In this document: one piece after another, positions 52,806 to 62,631 of the stretch
Layout of the letters: each line of letters opens with the position of its first letter
How positions within the stretch are numbered: position 1 is the first letter of the stretch
Origin: Marinobacter confluentis
Lineage (GTDB): Bacteria; Pseudomonadota; Gammaproteobacteria; Pseudomonadales; Oleiphilaceae
DNA: 64,000 nt
Assembly (NCBI RefSeq): GCF_004785685.1
Contig: NZ_SRPF01000001.1
Location: 1-64,000, forward strand
Reading direction: 5' to 3'
The notes under the pieces: generated by a model
The model's input: only the letters and a program-made list of their open reading frames with translations
Database searches by the model: none
Told to the model about the DNA's origin: nothing
Made by a program: the position numbers and the translations under genes

Positions 52806-52811
52806 TAGAAT
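52806..52811 (+). promoter_or_regulatory. -10 element for rpsP-rimM-trmD-rplS
   Basis: TAGAAT is followed at once by a GC-rich discriminator (AGCGCCCC), as in growth-rate-controlled ribosomal promoters. A 5' leader of about 100 bases then precedes rpsP. The -35 is not clear. Confidence 0.5.
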
Positions 52812-52915
52812 AGCGCCCCTTTCGAGTATGGGTCTTCGCGCCAGCCGGGGTTTTTAAACGCCCGGAACGCGTGAATCGTACAAAGTTCGCACAACAGAAC
52901 AGGATATTGGTCGAA

Positions 52916-53161
52916 ATGGTAATAATCCGTTTGGCTCGTGGTGGCTCCAAGAAGCGCCCGTTCTACCATCTGACAGTTACTGACAGCCGCAAATCACGTG
53001 ACGGCCGTTTCATCGAGCGCGTCGGCTTTTTCAACCCGGTCGCCCGTGGCCAGGAAGAGCGTCTGCGCATTGATCGTGATCGCATTGATCACTGGGTGAG
53101 CCAGGGCGCTCAGACCAGCGAGCGTGTCGCGCAACTGCTGAAAGGCGCTGCAGCCGAGTAA
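52916..53161 (+). CDS. rpsP: 30S ribosomal protein S16
   Basis: An 81-residue S16, beginning [19 protein letters not shown], with the conserved [18 protein letters not shown] block. The ATG 52916 gives the family start; the 15-codon upstream extension is not conserved. It is the first gene of the universally conserved rpsP-rimM-trmD-rplS operon and lies in a GC-rich leader. It binds 16S rRNA early in 30S assembly. Confidence 0.97.
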   Translation: MVIIRLARGGSKKRPFYHLTVTDSRKSRDGRFIERVGFFNPVARGQEERLRIDRDRIDHWVSQGAQTSERVAQLLKGAAAE

Positions 53162-53185
53162 GAAGATTTTTTCCGGGGTTTCGCC

Positions 53186-53713
53186 ATGACTAAGCATTCG
53201 CAGGAAACTGTGATTGGTCAGATTACCTCGGTTTTTGGGGTCAAGGGGTGGCTTAAGGTCTTCTCCTATACAGATCCCAAAGAGGGCATTCTGGAATACC
53301 GCAACTGGACTCTGGTCCAGAACGGTAATCGGATTGCTGCAAAGCTTGAAGAAGGTCGCCGTCAAGGACAGGGGATCGTCGTCAGGCTCAAGGGTATCGA
53401 TGATCGTGATCTTGCCCGTTCATACTGCGGCGCAGACATCACGGTACAGACGGCTGAACTGCCCGAGCTGCCGGAAGGCGAGTTCTATTGGCATCAGCTG
53501 GAAGGATTGACAGTTTACACGACAGACAACGAGTGCCTGGGTGAAGTTGACCACCTGATCGAAACTGGCTCGAATGATGTTCTGATCGTGCGGGCGACCG
53601 ACAGGTCGATCGATCAGCGTGAACGCCTGATTCCCTATCTGCCGGACCAGGTGGTCAAGGCTGTATCGCTGGCAGAATCGACGTTGACGGTCGATTGGGA
53701 CCCGGAGTTTTAA
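53186..53713 (+). CDS. rimM: 16S rRNA processing/ribosome maturation factor RimM
   Basis: A 175-residue assembly factor for the 30S head; it binds S19. The N-terminal barrel begins VIGQITSVFGVKGWLKVFSYTDP, and the C-terminal PRC-barrel holds FYWHQLEGLTVYT and RLIPYLPDQVVK. It is 24 bases after rpsP and three bases before trmD, the usual order and spacing. Confidence 0.96.
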   Translation: MTKHSQETVIGQITSVFGVKGWLKVFSYTDPKEGILEYRNWTLVQNGNRIAAKLEEGRRQGQGIVVRLKGIDDRDLARSYCGADITVQTAELPELPEGEFYWHQLEGLTVYTTDNECLGEVDHLIETGSNDVLIVRATDRSIDQRERLIPYLPDQVVKAVSLAESTLTVDWDPEF

Positions 53714-53716
53714 CCG

Positions 53717-54475
53717 GTGTGGATTGGCGCAGTCAGCCTGTTCCCTGAGATGTTCGGTGTAGTAACGGATGTTGGGATAACCGGGAGAGCGGTGCGGGAT
53801 GGTCTGGTGACCTTCAGTGCCTGGAATCCCAGAGAGTATACCCACGACCGTCACCGAACCGTTGACGACCGACCATACGGTGGCGGACCCGGTATGCTGA
53901 TGAAGATTCAGCCGCTGCGGGACGCGATTCACGCCGCAAAAGCGGCGGCACCGGGCAAACCCTGCGTGGTCTATCTGTCTCCGCAGGGCGAACCGTTGAA
54001 TCAGAAGGTGGTGGCGTCACTTGCATCAGAGCAGAGTCTGATTCTGGTTGCTGGCCGCTATGAAGGCGTTGACGAGCGATTGATTTCCGCGGAAGTCGAT
54101 CGTGAAGTATCGCTCGGTGACTTCGTGTTGTCGGGCGGTGAACTGGCCGCGATGGCAGTTATGGATGCGGTTACACGCCTCATCCCCGGAGCGCTGGGTC
54201 ATGCGCAGTCAGCGGAGCAGGATTCCTTTGCTGACGGATTGCTGGACTGCCCGCACTATACAAGGCCGGAAGTATACGAAGGTCAGGCGGTGCCAGAGAT
54301 TTTGTTGGGCGGTCATCATGACCAGATTCGGCGTTGGCGGCTCAAGCAGTCGCTGAGGCGAACCCGGGAGCGACGCCCCGACCTGCTGGAAAAGCGGGTG
54401 TTTACGGACGAAGAGCGTGAGCTGCTGGAAGAGATTTTAAACGAACCGGGTGCCTTCGAATCATCAGGGCATTAA
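53717..54475 (+). CDS. trmD: tRNA (guanine-N1-)-methyltransferase
   Basis: Methylates G37 next to the anticodon in tRNAs that read CNN codons, preventing frameshifts. The 252-residue protein starts at GTG 53717 (reads [13 protein letters not shown]). The SPOUT knot is seen in [24 protein letters not shown] and [14 protein letters not shown]. It follows rimM by three bases and precedes rplS by 24. Confidence 0.97.
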   Translation: MWIGAVSLFPEMFGVVTDVGITGRAVRDGLVTFSAWNPREYTHDRHRTVDDRPYGGGPGMLMKIQPLRDAIHAAKAAAPGKPCVVYLSPQGEPLNQKVVASLASEQSLILVAGRYEGVDERLISAEVDREVSLGDFVLSGGELAAMAVMDAVTRLIPGALGHAQSAEQDSFADGLLDCPHYTRPEVYEGQAVPEILLGGHHDQIRRWRLKQSLRRTRERRPDLLEKRVFTDEERELLEEILNEPGAFESSGH

Positions 54476-54499
54476 AGATTGGGTATCAGGAGCAATACG

Positions 54500-54856
54500 A
54501 TGAGCGGTAAAAACAACATCATCAGTCAGATTGAATCAGAGCAGATGACCAAGGAAGTTCCGGCATTTGCACCGGGCGACACCGTGGTTATCCAGGTTCG
54601 CGTAACTGAAGGCAACCGTGAGCGTCTGCAGGCGTTCGAAGGCGTTGTGATCGGCAAGCGTAACCGCGGTATGAACTCCTCTTTCACCGTACGGAAAATT
54701 TCCTACGGCGTGGGCGTTGAGCGCACTTTCCAGACCTTCTCCAAGCTGATCGACAGCATCAGCGTGAAGCGTCGCGGTGACGTTCGCCAGGCCAAGCTCT
54801 ACTACCTGCGTGACCTGTCTGGTAAGGCAGCCCGCATCAAGGAAAAGCTGGGCTGA
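54500..54856 (+). CDS. rplS: 50S ribosomal protein L19
   Basis: A 118-residue L19 located at the 30S-50S interface. The start is ATG 54500 ([12 protein letters not shown]), with GGAG eight bases upstream; the upstream in-frame codon at 54479 is not needed. Typical segments are [33 protein letters not shown] and [12 protein letters not shown]. It is the last gene of the operon, closed by the strong terminator at 54912-54943. Confidence 0.97.
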   Translation: MSGKNNIISQIESEQMTKEVPAFAPGDTVVIQVRVTEGNRERLQAFEGVVIGKRNRGMNSSFTVRKISYGVGVERTFQTFSKLIDSISVKRRGDVRQAKLYYLRDLSGKAARIKEKLG

Positions 54857-54911
54857 GCCTGTGCCAGTGCCTTTGGCAGTGGACTCAAGCGCAGTTGATG
54901 CAGTGATAGAG

Positions 54912-54943
54912 AAAAGGCAGCCAAAAGCTGCCTTTTCTTTTTT
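54912..54943 (+). terminator. Strong rho-independent terminator after rplS
   Basis: AAAAGGCAGC (54912-54921) pairs perfectly with GCTGCCTTTT (54927-54936), followed by C and six T residues (54938-54943). The T-run ends two bases before the xerD ATG. Confidence 0.9.
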
Positions 54944-54945
54944 GT

Positions 54946-55878
54946 ATGGCCGATAAGCGCCGAACCCGGGAGGCTGTCCGGGCAGCAGATGCAGCCATTG
55001 TTGAGCGCTTCTGCGACGCAATATGGCTGGAAGACGGGCTCGGAGACAAAACCCGCCAGGCGTACCGCAGTGACCTGGAGCGTCTGGCCGCCTGGCTGGT
55101 AAAACAGCCCGGACAGCCCCTGTTGACTGGCGTTAGCCGCAGCGACCTTCTGGGGTGGATTTCAAGCGGGCTGGCGGACGGCTTCAAAACCTCCACCGCG
55201 GCCCGCCGCCTGTCGGGATTGCGCCGGTTTTACCGCTACCTGTTACGCGAGAAGCTGATCAGCGAAGACCCCACCCTGCGGATTGACAGCCCGCGCCTGC
55301 CCCAAAAACTGCCGGATTCGCTCTCGGAAGAAGACGTTGAGCATCTGCTGATGGAGCCCGACACCGGCGTACCCATTGAATTGCGGGACAAGGCCATGAT
55401 GGAGATTCTGTATGGTTGTGGCCTGCGGGTATCCGAACTGGTCGCGTTGACTGTGGATGAAGTCAACCTGCGTCAGGGCGTTATCCGGATCATTGGTAAA
55501 GGCAATAAGGAGCGCCTGGTACCGATGGGTGAAGAGGCAGCGGACTGGTTGATCCGGTACATGCGCCACGGGCGGAGCGAGCTGCTGAAAGGCCGCCCCT
55601 GCGATGCGCTTTTTCCCGGAAACCGGCCCCAGGCCATGACCCGCCAGACCTTCTGGCATCGCATTCGGCACTATGCAGCCAGGGCGGGTATCCGCAAGCA
55701 TCTGTCACCTCATACCCTGAGGCACGCATTTGCCACGCACCTGCTCAATCACGGCGCTGATCTTCGCGTTGTACAGATGTTGCTGGGTCATTCTGATCTG
55801 TCGACTACCCAGATATACACCCACGTTGCCCGTCAACGGTTGCAGTCCCTGCATCAATCCCATCATCCAAGAGGATAG
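54946..55878 (+). CDS. xerD: Tyrosine recombinase XerD
   Basis: A 310-residue site-specific recombinase that, with XerC, resolves chromosome dimers at dif. All catalytic residues of the tyrosine recombinase family are present: R161, K185, H256, R259, H282 and nucleophile Y291. The N-terminal core-binding domain begins about residue 15 (IVERFCDAIWLEDGL matches XerD). ATG 54946 directly follows the T-run of the rplS terminator, so no Shine-Dalgarno is available, and no other start lies close to the homology. Genes dsbC, hom, thrC and recJ follow, the known proteobacterial arrangement. It is core, not phage. Confidence 0.93.
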   Translation: MADKRRTREAVRAADAAIVERFCDAIWLEDGLGDKTRQAYRSDLERLAAWLVKQPGQPLLTGVSRSDLLGWISSGLADGFKTSTAARRLSGLRRFYRYLLREKLISEDPTLRIDSPRLPQKLPDSLSEEDVEHLLMEPDTGVPIELRDKAMMEILYGCGLRVSELVALTVDEVNLRQGVIRIIGKGNKERLVPMGEEAADWLIRYMRHGRSELLKGRPCDALFPGNRPQAMTRQTFWHRIRHYAARAGIRKHLSPHTLRHAFATHLLNHGADLRVVQMLLGHSDLSTTQIYTHVARQRLQSLHQSHHPRG

Positions 55879-55925
55879 ACCCCGACTTTGTCAGGCTGGC
55901 AAATTCGCGGTGGTCGGGGTATTTT
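55879..55925 (+). terminator. Possible long-loop terminator after xerD
   Basis: ACCCCGAC (55879-55886) pairs with GTCGGGGT (55913-55920), followed by ATTTTGG. The loop is 26 bases, so efficiency is uncertain. Confidence 0.4.
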
Positions 55926-56009
55926 GGCGGCTTGCCAATGAACTTTGGGTGCGCTTTTCTGTCGCAACTCACCGAAACACCCACCAAACGCGGAACTTCG
56001 GAAATCCCT

Positions 56010-56753
56010 ATGCCCATGATCAGAACGAACCGGTCCATTTCTCTTTTAATTGCGGCCCTATCCTGCGCCTTCTTTATGACGTCAGCCTCCGCCGACGCCA
56101 CTGATGACATTGAAGCGAAACTCGCAGAGGCCATTCCCCAGTTGGATATTACGGGCGTGACTGAATCCGAGGTCCCTGGTTTTTACGAGGTATCCAGCAG
56201 TAACGGCGGAAATCTTCTGGTGAGCGAAGATGTGCAGTATCTGTTGACCGGGGATGTGCTTAAAGTAACCCCGAACGGTATTGCCAACCTGTCTGAAGAA
56301 AAACGGTTGGGTGAGAGGTCCCGGACCCTTGATGAGTTTGGCATGGACGGGATTATTACCTATCCCGCCAAGGGGGAAGAACAGGCGTCCGTGGCAGTAT
56401 TCACCGACATTGACTGCCCTTACTGCCGCAAGTTTCACAACGAGGTTCCGGAGCTCAACGACATGGGCATCACCGTGCATTACTACGGATTTCCGCGATC
56501 GGGCCCGGATACACCCTCGTTTGCCAAGTATGTATCAGTCTGGTGCGCTGACGACCAGCAGGCCGCCATGGACGCCGCCAAGCAGGGTAGAAGTGTTGCC
56601 AGCCAGAACTGCGAAAACCCGGTGGATGCCCAGTACCGTCTTGGCCAGCAGGTCGGTGTAACCGGTACGCCAGCCATCGTGACAGAGACCGGCCGGATCA
56701 TACCCGGCTATCGCCCGGCGAGGCAGATTGCCGAAGCTCTCGGAGTACTCTGA
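56010..56753 (+). CDS. dsbC: Periplasmic disulfide isomerase DsbC
   Basis: A 247-residue thiol-disulfide isomerase with a signal peptide (core LLIAALSCAFFM, cleavage near SASA-DA). The N-terminal dimerisation domain is followed by a thioredoxin domain with active site C136-P137-Y138-C139 and a cis-Pro segment GTPAIV. Shuffled disulfides are corrected in the periplasm, with DsbD as the electron donor. The start ATG 56010 is chosen over 55932 because it starts the signal peptide and has GGAAA six bases upstream. Confidence 0.93.
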   Translation: MPMIRTNRSISLLIAALSCAFFMTSASADATDDIEAKLAEAIPQLDITGVTESEVPGFYEVSSSNGGNLLVSEDVQYLLTGDVLKVTPNGIANLSEEKRLGERSRTLDEFGMDGIITYPAKGEEQASVAVFTDIDCPYCRKFHNEVPELNDMGITVHYYGFPRSGPDTPSFAKYVSVWCADDQQAAMDAAKQGRSVASQNCENPVDAQYRLGQQVGVTGTPAIVTETGRIIPGYRPARQIAEALGVL

Positions 56754-56866
56754 CGTCATACACGGGTGCTCTGACACATTGCAGGCACTGACGGGGTTAT
56801 TCAGGCGCAGATTTACCGTTATACTGTCGCTCGCTTGAACAACCCATCGGGAACAGAGGTGAAGGT

Positions 56867-58171
56867 TTGAAAGAGGTCAATGTCGGAATCTGCGGATTGG
56901 GCACCGTCGGTGGCGGTACATTTAACGTTCTGGAGCGCAACGCAAAGCTCATTACAGGCCGCACCGGAATCAACATCCGGGTTGCCCGGGTTGCCACGCG
57001 TACGCCTCGAACCGACATCAATCTGGGCGACATTCCGTTCAGCACCGATGTGTTCGATGTAGTGAATGACGCCTCCATCGATGTGGTTGTAGAACTGATT
57101 GGCGGTTACGACACCGCGCGTGAACTTGTGCTGGCCGCGATCGAGAATGGCAAGCACGTGGTTACCGCAAACAAGGCCCTTATTGCTGTTCATGGCAACG
57201 AAATCTTCGAGGCCGCCGCGAAGAAAAACGTGATTGTCTCCTACGAAGCGGGCGTTGCTGGCGGTATTCCTGTCATCAAGGCGGTTCGCGAAGGCATGGC
57301 GGCAAACCGCGTTGACTGGATTGCCGGCATCATCAACGGCACCGGCAACTATATCCTGACCGAAATGCGCGCTGGCCGTGAGTTTGCCGAGGTTTTGAAG
57401 GAAGCCCAGGATCTGGGTTACGCCGAAGCCGACCCGACTTTCGACGTGGAAGGCATCGATGCTGCCCATAAGCTGACCATTCTGGCCTCTGCCGGTTTTG
57501 GTGTGCCGCTCCAGTTTGAGAAGGCCTACACCGAAGGCATTTCCGAAATTACTCCTTATGACATCGCCCACGCCGAGGTGCTGGGTTATCGCATCAAGCA
57601 CCTGGGCATTGCCCGCCGTCGTGAGGGCGGCATTGAGCTGCGGGTTCACCCGACGCTGGTGCCACGCAGCCACCTGATCGCCCAGGTCGACGGCGTGCTG
57701 AACGCCGTGCTGGTTGATGGCGATGCCGTTGGCCAGACCATGTATTACGGCCCCGGTGCCGGTGATGAGGCAACCGCTTCCGCAGTAATCGCCGACATCA
57801 TTGATGCCGCTCGGGCGGTGGCCTCTTCTAGCAATCAGAGAGTTCCCTACCTCGGGTTTGAGCCGGAGGCGATGGAAAACCTGCCGGTGCTGCCGATGGA
57901 AGATATCCAGTCCGCCTATTACCTGCGGATCACCGCCATGGACCATCCGGGTGTTCTGGCCAAGATTGCGTCGGTATTGAGCGAGCATGGCATCAACATC
58001 GAATCGATCATGCAGAAAGAATCCGAGTTCAAGGATGGGCGCATCCCGGTCATCATCTTGACCCACACAGTTCAGGAGCGTCAGATGAACCGTGCCATCG
58101 AGGAACTGGAAGCGCTGAGCGATATTGACGGACGCGTTGTCCGCATCCGCGCGGAAAACTTCGAAGGTTAA
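56867..58171 (+). CDS. hom: Homoserine dehydrogenase
   Basis: Reduces aspartate-semialdehyde to homoserine with NAD(P)H, leading to Thr and Met. A monofunctional 434-residue enzyme: the nucleotide-binding motif GLGTVGGGT lies at residues 10-18, the catalytic domain includes AGGIPVIKAVREG and ADPTFDVEGIDAAHK, and a C-terminal ACT domain (MDHPGVLAKIASVLSEHGINIESI) is for feedback control. The start is TTG 56867, with GAGGTGAAGG just before it. The thrC gene follows after 59 bases. Confidence 0.96.
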   Translation: MKEVNVGICGLGTVGGGTFNVLERNAKLITGRTGINIRVARVATRTPRTDINLGDIPFSTDVFDVVNDASIDVVVELIGGYDTARELVLAAIENGKHVVTANKALIAVHGNEIFEAAAKKNVIVSYEAGVAGGIPVIKAVREGMAANRVDWIAGIINGTGNYILTEMRAGREFAEVLKEAQDLGYAEADPTFDVEGIDAAHKLTILASAGFGVPLQFEKAYTEGISEITPYDIAHAEVLGYRIKHLGIARRREGGIELRVHPTLVPRSHLIAQVDGVLNAVLVDGDAVGQTMYYGPGAGDEATASAVIADIIDAARAVASSSNQRVPYLGFEPEAMENLPVLPMEDIQSAYYLRITAMDHPGVLAKIASVLSEHGINIESIMQKESEFKDGRIPVIILTHTVQERQMNRAIEELEALSDIDGRVVRIRAENFEG

Positions 58172-58230
58172 GAAGGGTAAGCCCCTAGTTCCGGCAGGCC
58201 CCCAGTCCAGAGACCAGAGAGAAAGACAAG

Positions 58231-59631
58231 GTGAGATACATCAGTACACGGGGCGAATCGCCCTCGCTGGGTTTTGAAGACGTCCTGTTAACAGGGCTTG
58301 CCCCGGATGGTGGCCTCTACGTGCCCGAGGCGTTGCCGCATTTCAGTCTGGAAGAAATCCGCAGCTGGCGCGGCCTGTCCTACAGCGAACTGGCCTTCAA
58401 GGTGATGCATCCGTTTGTTGAGGATGCCGTGCCCGCTGATGATTTCCGCACCATGCTGGACGAAACCTACGGCGTGTTTGCCCATAAGGCGGTAGCGCCC
58501 CTGGTTCAGATCGACACCAACGAATGGGTGTTGGAACTGTTCCGTGGGCCGACCCTGGCCTTCAAGGATTTTGCCCTGCAGTTGCTGGGTCGCCTGCTTG
58601 ACTATGTGCTTGAGAAACGCCAGCAGCACGTGGTCATTATGGGCGCCACTTCAGGCGACACCGGCTCCGCTGCTATTGAAGGCTGCCGTCGCTGTGAACA
58701 TGTGGATATCTTTATCCTGCACCCCCACGGACGGGTATCCGAGGTGCAGCGTCGCCAGATGACCACGGTCAAGGGCGACAACATTCACAACATTGCAGTA
58801 CGCGGTAACTTCGACGACTGCCAGCGCATGGTGAAAGCCAGCTTCAACGACCAGTCCTTCCTGGGCGGCAAAACCCAGCTGGCGGCGGTGAACTCCATCA
58901 ACTGGGCACGGATCATGGCCCAGATCGTCTATTACTTTCACGCCTCATTGTCGCTCGGGGGGCCGGATCGCAGCATGGCGTTCTCGGTGCCCACCGGTAA
59001 CTTTGGCGATATCTTTGCCGGCTATCTGGCGCGGAATATGGGCCTTCCCATTTCCCAGTTGGTGATCGCCACCAACCGCAACGACATACTGCACCGCTTC
59101 ATGAGCGGCAACCGGTATGAGCAGCAGACGCTGGAACATACCCTGTCGCCCAGCATGGACATCATGGTGTCCAGCAACTTCGAGCGCCTGTTGTTTGATC
59201 TGCATGGCCGTGACGGTCGGGCGGTGAAAGAACTGCTGGAAAACGCGTCAAAAGGTCCGGTCAGTATTGAAGACTACCGCTGGAAGTCCGCTCGCCGGCT
59301 GTTTGACAGCGATGCGGTTGACGACAAGAGCACCACGGACACCATCCGTGAAATCTTCGAACAGAACGAATATCTGCTGGACCCCCACACTGCCATCGGG
59401 GTTCGCGCGGCCAGAAACTGCCGCCGGGATTCGTCAGTGCCCATGATCACATTGGGTACGGCCCACCCGGCCAAGTTCCCGGACGCAGTGCTGGAATCCG
59501 GCGTCAAAGCATCACCGGAGCTGCCGCTTCACATGGCTGACCTGTTCGAGCGGGAAGAGCAGTACACCGTGCTGGACAACGACCTGCCGACAATCCAGGA
59601 CTTCATCACCAGGCACTGGAAAAATACCTGA
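58231..59631 (+). CDS. thrC: Threonine synthase
   Basis: A PLP enzyme that converts O-phosphohomoserine to threonine. The 466-residue protein starts at GTG 58231 (MRYISTRGESPSLGFEDVL). The PLP Lys is K112 in GPTLAFKDFALQ, and the phosphate-binding GATSGDTGSAAIEG lies near 145. The C-terminal domain has the GTAHPAKFPDAV motif. It is operonic with hom, so Thr synthesis genes are paired; thrB is not adjacent. recJ starts five bases later. Confidence 0.97.
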   Translation: MRYISTRGESPSLGFEDVLLTGLAPDGGLYVPEALPHFSLEEIRSWRGLSYSELAFKVMHPFVEDAVPADDFRTMLDETYGVFAHKAVAPLVQIDTNEWVLELFRGPTLAFKDFALQLLGRLLDYVLEKRQQHVVIMGATSGDTGSAAIEGCRRCEHVDIFILHPHGRVSEVQRRQMTTVKGDNIHNIAVRGNFDDCQRMVKASFNDQSFLGGKTQLAAVNSINWARIMAQIVYYFHASLSLGGPDRSMAFSVPTGNFGDIFAGYLARNMGLPISQLVIATNRNDILHRFMSGNRYEQQTLEHTLSPSMDIMVSSNFERLLFDLHGRDGRAVKELLENASKGPVSIEDYRWKSARRLFDSDAVDDKSTTDTIREIFEQNEYLLDPHTAIGVRAARNCRRDSSVPMITLGTAHPAKFPDAVLESGVKASPELPLHMADLFEREEQYTVLDNDLPTIQDFITRHWKNT

Positions 59632-59636
59632 CCGGT

Positions 59637-61370
59637 ATGACACCCAAAAAGATCCTGCGTCGCCCCGGTCCGAGCAGCCAGCCGGACTGGGGGCAAAACC
59701 TGCCTCCCTTGCTCCGGCGTCTCTATGCCGCCCGTGGCGTTACCTCCGACGATCAACTGAGCTATACCCTCAAGCATCTTGCCTCACCCATGGAGTTACG
59801 CGGCATTGATCGCGCTGTGGAATTGCTGGCGAGGGCCATTAATGAAAAGCAGAGCGTGATGATCCTCGGCGATTTCGACGCCGACGGCGCCACCAGCACC
59901 GCCGTGGCCATGCTGGGCCTGGGCATGCTGGGTCTGGAGCAGGTCGATTTCCGTGTACCCAGCCGTTTTGCCGATGGCTATGGCCTGACGCCAGGGATCA
60001 TTCATCGGCTCAAAGAAGAGGGCGCCTTACCGGACCTTCTGGTGACCGTCGATAATGGTATCGCCGCGGTTGAAGGCGTCCGGGCGGCCAAAGAACTGGG
60101 CATCAGCGTCGTGGTGACTGACCACCACCTGGCCGGTGAAACCCTTCCGGATGCTGACGCCATCGTCAATCCGAACCAGCCCGGTTGCCCGTTCCTGAGC
60201 AAGAACGCGGCGGGTGTTGGCGTGATGTTTTATGTGCTGACGGCGCTGCGCAAATACCTTCGGGAAAAAGACCAGTTGCCTGATCCACAGCCCAACCTCG
60301 GCAGTCTGCTGGATCTGGTGGCTCTTGGCACCGTTGCGGACGTGGTGCCCCTGGACCACAACAACCGGATTTTTGTCGAGCAGGGCCTTAGGCGGATTCG
60401 CCAGGGCGAGGCGCGGCCGGGCATTCTGGCGCTGCTGGAAGTGGCCGGCCGGGACCACAGCGAAATCAGCTCTACCGACCTTGGTTTTGTGGTTGGCCCG
60501 AGGCTGAACGCAGCCGGCCGCCTCGACGACATGAGTGTTGGCATCGCCTGCCTGCTGGCGGACAGCCGGGATGAAGCCATTCGCCTTGCCCGGGAACTGG
60601 ACACCTTCAACCGTGAACGCCGCACCATCGAAAAAGACATGAAAGCCCAGGCCCAGGACCTGCTGGCGTCAATGTCCCTGGATCTGGAAGGGCTGCCCTG
60701 GGGTTTGGCCCTGTTCGACACCGATTGGCACCAGGGCGTGATTGGCATCCTGGCCGCCAGAATCCGCGAGCAGACTCACCGCCCGACCATTGCCTTCGCC
60801 CCGGACGACAATGGCCTCGACATCAAAGGCTCCGCCCGTTCCATCCCCGGCCTTCACATCCGCGATGTGCTGGCGGTGGTGGATTCCCGCCATCCGGGCA
60901 TGATGAAAAAATTCGGAGGCCACGCTATGGCGGCGGGTATGACCCTGCTGCGCGATGACCTGAATGCCTTCAGCGAAGCCTTCGACAGGGCAGTGCGAGA
61001 TACGCTTCGGGCCGAAGACCTGGAAGCGGCCATCACCACCGACGGACCGCTGAACAGCGACGAACTCCACCTGGACACCGCCGCGCTACTCAAACGCGCA
61101 GGCCCCTGGGGTCAACATTTCCCGGAGCCGCTGTTTGACGGCAACTTCCGCGTTGTCAGCCAGCGCATCGTCGGCGAAAACCACCTGAAACTGGTGCTGC
61201 AACCGGAAGACGGCGGCAGTATCATCGACGGCATCGCCTTCAACACCGGCCCGGAAGTTCCCGACTACACCCGCACCGGTGCCCGGGTTGTCTACAAACC
61301 CGACGCCAATACCTTTCGTGGGCGGACCAACCTGCAGTTGCTGATTGATTATCTTGAGCCTCTGGGATAG
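59637..61370 (+). CDS. recJ: Single-stranded-DNA-specific 5'-3' exonuclease RecJ
   Basis: A DHH-family exonuclease in recombination and mismatch repair. The 577-residue protein holds motif I D79-x-D81-x-D83 (GDFDADGATST), the DHH motif D162-H163-H164 (VVTDHHLAGE), an intermediate VALGTVADVVPL block, a DHHA1 domain (FGGHAMAAGMTL) and a C-terminal OB-like fold. It follows thrC by five bases. The recJ-prfB-lysS order is conserved in many gammaproteobacteria. Confidence 0.97.
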   Translation: MTPKKILRRPGPSSQPDWGQNLPPLLRRLYAARGVTSDDQLSYTLKHLASPMELRGIDRAVELLARAINEKQSVMILGDFDADGATSTAVAMLGLGMLGLEQVDFRVPSRFADGYGLTPGIIHRLKEEGALPDLLVTVDNGIAAVEGVRAAKELGISVVVTDHHLAGETLPDADAIVNPNQPGCPFLSKNAAGVGVMFYVLTALRKYLREKDQLPDPQPNLGSLLDLVALGTVADVVPLDHNNRIFVEQGLRRIRQGEARPGILALLEVAGRDHSEISSTDLGFVVGPRLNAAGRLDDMSVGIACLLADSRDEAIRLARELDTFNRERRTIEKDMKAQAQDLLASMSLDLEGLPWGLALFDTDWHQGVIGILAARIREQTHRPTIAFAPDDNGLDIKGSARSIPGLHIRDVLAVVDSRHPGMMKKFGGHAMAAGMTLLRDDLNAFSEAFDRAVRDTLRAEDLEAAITTDGPLNSDELHLDTAALLKRAGPWGQHFPEPLFDGNFRVVSQRIVGENHLKLVLQPEDGGSIIDGIAFNTGPEVPDYTRTGARVVYKPDANTFRGRTNLQLLIDYLEPLG

Positions 61371-61494
61371 CCGGCCTGCTCGATCGGTGCTTGCATCAGA
61401 GTAGAAACCGCCGGCTGATTTAATAACCAATTTCCGGTAGAATCCGGCGTCTGTTTTTGATCGCATCCATTTCCTGCTAGCGAGTAAGCAATTC

Positions 61495-62590
61495 ATGGAA
61501 ATTAATCCCATTGTTACGAAGATAAAAGACCTTCGTGAGCGCACAGAAGCGCTCAGGGGGTATCTTTGACTACGATCTGCGAAGTGAAAGGCTGACCGAA
61601 GTCGAACGTGAACTGGAAGTACCCTCGGTTTGGGAAGATCCTGACCGCGCCCAGGCGCTGGGCAAAGAGCGTTCCGATCTTGAACTGATTGTCCGCACCA
61701 TCGACAACCTCACCTCCGGCGTCAACGACGCCGAAAGCCTGCTGGAAATGGCCGCCGAGGAAGAGGACGAAGGTACCGTCGCCGAGATCGAAGCCGACCT
61801 TGAAGGTCTGGACAACGAGCTGGAAAAACTCGAATTCCGCCGTATGTTCTCCGGCGAGATGGACGCTAACAACGCCTATATGGACATCCAGGCCGGCTCC
61901 GGTGGCACCGAAGCCCAGGACTGGGCCAATATGCTGTTGCGCATGTACCTGCGATGGGCCGAGCGTCGAGGTTTCAAATCCGAGATTGTCGAACTTCAGG
62001 AAGGTGACGTGGCCGGCATCAAAAGCGCCACTATTCATATTCAGGGCGATTATGCCTATGGCTGGCTGCGTACAGAAACCGGCGTACATCGCCTGGTTCG
62101 TAAATCGCCATTTGATTCCGGTAACCGTCGCCACACGTCTTTCTCATCGGTGTTCGTATCGCCGGAAGTGGACGACAGCTTTGAGATCAACATTGATCCC
62201 TCTGATCTTCGGGTCGATGTTTACCGCGCCTCCGGCGCCGGTGGTCAGCACGTTAACCGGACCGAGTCAGCCGTGCGCCTGACCCACAACCCCACCGGAA
62301 TCGTGGTGGCGTGTCAGGCTGGCCGAAGCCAGCACCAGAACAAAGACCAGGCCATGAAGCAGCTGAAGGCGAAGCTGTATGAACGTGAGATGCAGGAGCG
62401 CAACGCCGCCAAACAGCTGGCAGAGGACGCCAAGGCCGACATTGGCTGGGGCAGCCAGATCCGTTCTTATGTGCTGGATGATGGTCGCATCAAGGACCTG
62501 CGAACCAAGGTCGAGACCAGCAGTACCCAGAACGTTCTGGATGGCGACATCGACAAGTTTATCGAAGCCAGCCTGAAAATGGCGCTGTGA
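61495..62590 (+). CDS. prfB: Peptide chain release factor 2, made by programmed +1 frameshift
   Basis: Terminates translation at UAA and UGA. Translation starts at ATG 61495 and runs 24 codons to an in-frame TGA at 61567-61569. A +1 slip continues from 61568 to give a 364-residue protein. The codon-recognition tripeptide SPF is visible in [10 protein letters not shown], and the catalytic GGQ in [14 protein letters not shown]. The GTG at 61535, in the frame that begins downstream of the shift, is not the true start. The short first frame is non-functional alone. The upstream -10-like TAGAAT is near 61458. Confidence 0.97.
61555..61570 (+). promoter_or_regulatory. RF2 autoregulatory frameshift site
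   Basis: AGGGGG-TAT-CTTTGAC holds the internal Shine-Dalgarno-like AGGGGG, the slippery CTT and the TGA-C stop context, identical in layout to the E. coli site. Low RF2 favours the +1 slip and so makes more RF2. Confidence 0.95.
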
Positions 62591-62631
62591 AGCCCGGACA
62601 ACCCTCTATAACCCCGATTTAGTGAGCCAAC

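Noticed and set aside
54946..55878. A phage or island integrase
   Set aside because: Sequence and gene order (dsbC, hom, thrC, recJ) fit housekeeping XerD.
56819..58066. A 415-codon minus-strand frame opposite hom
   Set aside because: Mirrors the codon pattern of hom; antisense shadow.
61535..61567. GTG start for prfB
   Set aside because: The true start is ATG 61495 with a +1 frameshift at CTTTGAC.
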